Of a DNA stretch of 64,000 nucleotides, positions 60,189 to 64,000 are shown in pieces; the first letter of the stretch is position 1; every line of letters begins with the position of its first letter. The notes beneath the pieces were generated by a model. It did no database searches, was not told where the DNA came from, and saw only the letters and a program-made list of their open reading frames with translations. The stretch covers positions 848,001 through 912,000 of the forward strand of contig NZ_CP115465.1 in the NCBI RefSeq assembly GCF_027912535.1, in the 5' to 3' direction. Made by a program: the position numbers and the translations under genes. This DNA is from Brevundimonas sp. NIBR11. GTDB taxonomy: Bacteria; Pseudomonadota; Alphaproteobacteria; Caulobacterales; Caulobacteraceae.

Positions 60189-61772
60189 ATGGACGGATCG
60201 AGGGCAGCGCTCGCTGCACAGACCCCGATCGCGTCTTCGGCCTCCAGCGACCTGACGACCTTCTTCGACGTCTCCCTGGACATGCTGGTCATCCGCGCGC
60301 TGGACGGCACGGTGGTCCGCGCGAGCCGGTCGTGGCAGACCCACCTGGGATGGCGGCCGGACGAGATGGAGGGGCGGCGTCTGCTGGACTTCGTCCATCC
60401 CGACGATCTGGCCGAGACCCTGGCGAGCGCGCGGGAGGTCGAGACGCGGGGCGCCGGGGCGCCGGTGCGGGGGCAGATCAATCGCTACCGCCACAAGAAC
60501 GGCGGCTATCGCACCGTCGAATGGCGCGCCCATCGCTTCGGCGACCGCATCTATGGCGTGGCGCGCGACGTCAGCGACCGCGTCGCGGCCGACCGGGCCC
60601 TGCTCGAGGCCAAGGCGGCGGCGGAGGAGGCCAGCAAGGCCAAGACCGATTTCCTGGCCAATATGAGCCATGAGATCCGTACGCCGCTGAACGGGGTGAT
60701 TGGCATCGTCGACAGCCTGCGACGCACCGAACTGACGCCGGAACAGCGCGAGATGGTCGACCTGATCCAGAACGCCGGGGTCACGCTGGAGCGACTGGTC
60801 TCCGACATTCTGGACGTTTCCAAGATCGAGGCCGGGCGGCTGGATTTCGAATCCCGCCCGTTCGACCTGGGCGAGGCCCTGGCCGGGATCATCGACCTGT
60901 CGCACAGCCGCGCCGCCGAAAAGGGGCTGATGTTCGAGGAGCGTCAGGGTCCGGGCGCGCGCGGCGTCTTCATGGGCGACAGCACCCGGATCGGACAGAT
61001 CGTCGGCAACCTCTTGTCCAATGCGGTGAAGTTCACGTCCGAGGGCACGGTCACGGTCGACTGGGACGTGGCCGGCGAGGGGGTGGGCGAGGGCGTCCTG
61101 ACCTTCGCGGTATCGGACACCGGGGTCGGCTTCGACGCGGCCACGGGGGCGACCCTGTTCCAGCGGTTCAATCAGGCGGATACGTCGATCACGCGGCGGT
61201 TCGGGGGCACGGGACTGGGGCTGTCGATCTGCCGGTCTCTCGCCGAGCTGATGGGGGGATCGGTCGGGGCGCGGTCGACACCGGGGCAAGGCTCGGTCTT
61301 CACCCTGACCCTGCCGTTGCAAAGGGTCGTGGCGCTTGAGGAATACGACGGCCTGGCGCCGCCGACGGCGACCGGGCCTGTCCCGCTCATCATGCCCGAA
61401 CGGTCGCTGCGCATCCTGCTGGCCGAGGATCATCCGACGAACCAGCGGGTGGTTCAACTGATCCTGGGCTCGGCGGGAGCCGAGGTGGTGACGGTCGAGA
61501 ACGGCGCCCTGGCCGTCGAGGCGGCCGGGCGATCGCGCTTCGACGTGATCCTGATGGACATGCAGATGCCGGTCATGGACGGCCTGTCCGCCACGCGCGC
61601 GATCCGGGCCGCCGAACGCGTGGGAATGCGTACGCCGATCATCATGCTGAGCGCCAACGCCATGGCCGAGCACCGCTACGAGGCGCTGGCCGCCGGCGCG
61701 GACCTGCACGTCGCCAAGCCTGTGACGGCGGCCAGCCTGTTGGCGGGGATCGCGCAGGCGGTGATGGATTAG
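60189..61772 (+). CDS. Hybrid sensor histidine kinase (PAS-HisKA-HATPase-REC)
   Basis: A 527-residue cytoplasmic hybrid kinase. PAS (residues about 20-130) has DMLVIRALDGTVVRASRSW and WRPDEMEGRRLLDFVHPDD. HisKA has His161 in ANMSHEIRTPLNGVIG; the ATPase has VGNLLSNAVKFT and GTGLGLSICRSL. A C-terminal receiver has its Asp in FDVILMDMQMPVMDG and Lys in VAKP. No membrane helix. The partner histidine phosphotransferase is unknown. Confidence 0.93.
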   Translation: MDGSRAALAAQTPIASSASSDLTTFFDVSLDMLVIRALDGTVVRASRSWQTHLGWRPDEMEGRRLLDFVHPDDLAETLASAREVETRGAGAPVRGQINRYRHKNGGYRTVEWRAHRFGDRIYGVARDVSDRVAADRALLEAKAAAEEASKAKTDFLANMSHEIRTPLNGVIGIVDSLRRTELTPEQREMVDLIQNAGVTLERLVSDILDVSKIEAGRLDFESRPFDLGEALAGIIDLSHSRAAEKGLMFEERQGPGARGVFMGDSTRIGQIVGNLLSNAVKFTSEGTVTVDWDVAGEGVGEGVLTFAVSDTGVGFDAATGATLFQRFNQADTSITRRFGGTGLGLSICRSLAELMGGSVGARSTPGQGSVFTLTLPLQRVVALEEYDGLAPPTATGPVPLIMPERSLRILLAEDHPTNQRVVQLILGSAGAEVVTVENGALAVEAAGRSRFDVILMDMQMPVMDGLSATRAIRAAERVGMRTPIIMLSANAMAEHRYEALAAGADLHVAKPVTAASLLAGIAQAVMD

Positions 61773-61824
61773 GGCGAGAAGCGGATGTTCAGCAGGTCAG
61801 CCAGGGTTGGTTAGCGGACATGCA

Positions 61825-61860
61825 GACGGCCCCGTCGTCGCTGGCGGGGCCGTCCAAATT
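61825..61860. terminator. Hairpin between convergent kinase and beta-propeller genes
   Basis: GACGGCCCCG (61825-61834) pairs with CGGGGCCGTC (61845-61854) around a 10-nt loop, then CAAATTT. It can end both convergent transcripts, though T-runs are short. Confidence 0.55.
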
Positions 61861-61874
61861 TCAGGCTTCAATCG

Positions 61875-62933
61875 TTAGGCAATGAGGCGGCGACGCTGGA
61901 TGTAGAGCGCAGCGCCCGCCGCGAGAATCGTCCCAAACGCGAACAGGGCCCATTCCGACAGTGTTGGAACAGGCTGGGGCGCGGCAGCAATGAATTGTCC
62001 GAAGGCGTGCGGCTGATTCCCCACGGGAACCGACGTGGTGACGGTATTTGTGGCTGTATTGATGACCGCCACAGCGTTGGCGTCTCGACGAGCGACGTAA
62101 GCTCGACTTCCGTCCGGGGTAATAGACACCCCGAGAGGTGCGCTCGGCACCGGCACTGTTGCGATGAGCGCCCCAGTGGCGGCATTCAGGACCGACACCG
62201 TATTACCGTTGAGGTTCGATACATACAGGCGAGACCCGTCTGGTGTGATCGCAAGCGCGATAGGGCTGGTCCCGACGGTATAGGTCGAGGTTAGCGTTCC
62301 AGCCGCAACGTTGACGACTGACACCGTTCCGGCGCCGATGTTGGCGGTATATGCCGTGCTGCCATCGGCGCTGACAACGAGGCCGAATGGGTTGTTTCCA
62401 ACCGGAACATTGCCGACCACACCATTGGTGGCGGTGTCGATGATCGTCACCGAACTTGTGTTATCGATGGACACGAGGACCCGACCGCCATTCGGGGTGA
62501 CGGCGACGCCGACGGGTCGACCGCCTAGTGCGATCGTCGCAATCAACGACCTCGTGCCGGTGTCGATAACCGAGAGAGTCTGTCCATTGTAGTTTGCGAC
62601 GTAGGCGCGTGATCCCGACGGATTGAAAGCCGCGCTGACAGGGAAAGCGCCCACACCGATCGTGGCCAAGACAGTCTTTGTCGACGTATCGATCACAGAG
62701 ACGGTATTGCCGCCAGAGTTGGTGATATAAACCGAGGCAGCGTCCGGACTGATCGCGACGCCGTAGGGGTTCGCGCCTACGGTGACGGTCTGCGTCACCG
62801 TGTTGGTGACCGTGTTGATCACAGATACGGTGTTGGCCCCGTTGTTCGTTATGTAGGCAGTTTGGGCCGCTGCTGCGCTGGTCCATCCCAGCACAATCAG
62901 CCCGGCTAACAGTGCGCGAAATCTCGTGAGCAT
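61875..62933 (-). CDS. YVTN beta-propeller protein with an IPTL-CTERM-like tail
   Basis: A 352-residue exported protein with signal peptide (LLAGLIVLGWTSAAAAQT). About seven YVTN-type blades follow, each carrying N-x-V-S-V-I-(D/N) and VG-x-x-P-x-G-V (for example VYITNSGGNTVSVID and ITPDGSRLYVSN). The C-terminus VPTLSEWALFAFGTILAAGAALYIQRRR has the IPTL-CTERM form: a short motif, a membrane helix and a basic end. Such tails direct proteins to a sorting protease. Ligand unknown. Confidence 0.86.
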   Translation of the reverse strand: MLTRFRALLAGLIVLGWTSAAAAQTAYITNNGANTVSVINTVTNTVTQTVTVGANPYGVAISPDAASVYITNSGGNTVSVIDTSTKTVLATIGVGAFPVSAAFNPSGSRAYVANYNGQTLSVIDTGTRSLIATIALGGRPVGVAVTPNGGRVLVSIDNTSSVTIIDTATNGVVGNVPVGNNPFGLVVSADGSTAYTANIGAGTVSVVNVAAGTLTSTYTVGTSPIALAITPDGSRLYVSNLNGNTVSVLNAATGALIATVPVPSAPLGVSITPDGSRAYVARRDANAVAVINTATNTVTTSVPVGNQPHAFGQFIAAAPQPVPTLSEWALFAFGTILAAGAALYIQRRRLIA

Positions 62934-63464
62934 GATGTCCCCCCTTGTAAGAATGGGGCTGCCCCATCACTATGATGTAACGTCGATTTTTTCTCGATTT
63001 GTCAATGGCATCGGGCTGCGGCGACTGACTTTTGGCGCTGCCGCATGTAGGATGGCATACCGGGTCGGCCTTTGCTGATCCCCTAGCCGCCTGTGGCGGA
63101 CCGCGCGGGCTGATCCATACTGAGAAGCCCTTTCCGTGGCTCCGGAGACGACGAGGGGCCGCAACGGGTCGAAAGCGATCTTGCGGTAGTCGTCCAGAAC
63201 GGGACATCGCGATCTCGAACCGACGTCGAAGATCCGCTGAAACCCATCAACGGATCGGCTCAGGAGCTGAATGAGAAGAAGGGCCGGCTCAATTTACAGG
63301 CGGCGGGTGACGCACGCGGGGGCGTTCGGGGCGCTGGAGAAGTTGATGGCGATCGGGGCCGAGGACGATGGAGGCCTGTCGCTGGATCCGGCGGACGCGC
63401 TGGTTTGGCCTGTCTCGTCTGTGATGCTGGAGGGCGGGCGAGAGGGGCGCAGGGCGCGCGCGCT
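62934..63464. other. 531-bp gap with one weak ORF
   Basis: Apart from the promoter and palindrome of the beta-propeller gene I see no firm gene. A 65-codon ORF at 63271-63468 (MRRRAGSIYRRR...) is possible but has no clear Shine-Dalgarno and a highly Arg-rich translation; I give it about 0.3. Confidence 0.5.
62953..62967. promoter_or_regulatory. Palindrome upstream of the beta-propeller gene
   Basis: ATGGGGCTGCCCCAT is a perfect palindrome with one central base, 20 bp upstream of the start. It may be an operator or an mRNA hairpin. Confidence 0.35.
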
Positions 63465-64000
63465 CTAGGCGAACTCCACCAGGACGTCGTCGGCCGCGAC
63501 CGGGTCGCCGGCCTTGGCGCCGACGCCTTTGACGACGCCGTCGCGTTCGGCCTTGAGGATGTTCTGCATCTTCATGGCTTCGATGACGGCGACGGTTTCG
63601 CCGGCCTTGACCTCCTGACCCGGCGTCACGGCAATGGAGACGACGAGGCCGGGCATGGGGGACTGGATCAGCTTGGAGGTGTCGGCGGCCTGTTTCTCGG
63701 GCAGACGGGCGAACAGTTCGGCCATGCGGGGCGTCAGGACGCGGACGCGGGCCTTCACGGCGCCCGAGCGGATCTGGAAGCCGTCGGCGACGCGGGCGAC
63801 CTCGGCGGTGAAGGGGATGTCGTCGAGGACCGCGCGGAACTGGGCCAGACCCGGGCGCCAGTCGATGTCGGAGAGGTGCAGGGCGCGGTCCTCACCGGCG
63901 AGGTCGAGCGTCAGGGCCTCATCCTCGTCATAGCCGAGCGACACGCCGTGGGCGTCGCGGTCGATCAGGACGATCCAGTCGGTGCGGTCGCTCGGGTCGC
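63465..64000 (-). CDS. Acyl-CoA carboxylase alpha subunit, C-terminal part (start beyond the window)
   Basis: The frame stays open from the stop at 63465 to the edge at 64000 (178 codons) and the upstream codons SDRTDWIVLIDRDAHG read as normal protein. The BT/linker region (SGAVKARVRVLTPRMAEL) is followed by a biotinyl domain with the biotin Lys in VIEAMKMQN and IQSPMPGLVVSI. The family includes propionyl-, acetyl- and methylcrotonyl-CoA carboxylase alpha subunits. The BT domain type suggests propionyl-CoA carboxylase (PccA); not certain. Confidence 0.88.
   Translation of the reverse strand, partial: DPSDRTDWIVLIDRDAHGVSLGYDEDEALTLDLAGEDRALHLSDIDWRPGLAQFRAVLDDIPFTAEVARVADGFQIRSGAVKARVRVLTPRMAELFARLPEKQAADTSKLIQSPMPGLVVSIAVTPGQEVKAGETVAVIEAMKMQNILKAERDGVVKGVGAKAGDPVAADDVLVEFA

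Noticed and set aside
63271..63468. 65-codon ORF near the right end
   Set aside because: No clear ribosome site and Arg-rich start; its stop overlaps the carboxylase stop. Left as a weak possibility in the gap description.

Overview
The window is high-GC DNA that reads like an alphaproteobacterium of the Caulobacterales, most likely Brevundimonas or a close relative. The evidence is a flbT-flaF-flagellin cluster beside a TPR flagellin glycosyltransferase (FlmG-like), a gene with the SpmX architecture (degenerate phage-type muramidase, acidic/proline-rich linker, two C-terminal membrane helices), a Xanthomonas/Caulobacter-type TonB receptor, EcfG-like promoters, lipB, mgtE and the end of a propionyl/acyl-CoA carboxylase alpha subunit. 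Most genes are short-spaced or overlapping (ATGA/TGATG junctions), and the high GC makes many long antisense ORFs that are not genes.

Region 1 (1-14987) is a sugar-acid (probably hexuronate/aldarate) catabolic locus. Its first half has an aldose epimerase, an SMP-30 lactonase, an SGNH hydrolase, a FadR-type GntR regulator, a large TonB receptor, an RraA-fold aldolase-like protein, an MFS transporter, a mannonate dehydratase (UxuA), an SDR and a YCII protein. All three divergent promoter regions in this half share a motif with a TATCNGATA core, probably the GntR operator. Its second half is a translationally coupled five-gene operon: MFS, a second GntR, a glucarate-dehydratase-like enolase-superfamily enzyme, a second RraA-like protein and a uronate-dehydrogenase-like NAD enzyme.

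Region 2 (15.0-24.1 kb) looks like a stress/signalling island. It has a stand-alone response regulator, an RsbQ-like alpha/beta hydrolase 13 bp upstream of a PAS histidine kinase, a SnoaL protein, a flavin disulfide reductase, two SDRs and an amylo-alpha-1,6-glucosidase-like protein. Two sites resemble EcfG general-stress promoters.

Region 3 (24.1-43.6 kb) is accessory. It holds a small tyrosine recombinase, an NmrA/TetR divergent pair, and a module with a phosphatase/ADP-ribosylglycohydrolase fusion, DUF5681, a ParB-methyltransferase and a DUF3489-DUF2924-large serine recombinase triad. Next is a 7.8-kb integrative island (35756-43554) bounded by a 17-bp direct repeat of the 3' end of tRNA-Ser(CGA). 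The island encodes an integrase, an XRE regulator, an HrgA-like protein, a resolvase, an unrecognised protein with a possible PD-(D/E)xK site and a frameshifted DUF4062 gene. It has a lower GC content and looks like a small defence island.

Region 4 (43.7-64 kb) is core chromosome: an NrtR-like regulator, HD hydrolase, a repeat lipoprotein, MoxR-type ATPase, the flagellin cluster, a tiny ORF with a 14-nt match to the 16S rRNA 3' end, two ExoD paralogues, isovaleryl-CoA dehydrogenase, SpmX, MgtE, tRNA-Leu(GAG), FliN, LipB, a hybrid histidine kinase, a beta-propeller protein with an IPTL-CTERM-like tail, and a partial biotin carboxylase subunit. No CRISPR array, rRNA or complete insertion sequence was seen. 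All functions are from reading the sequence; no database search was run.
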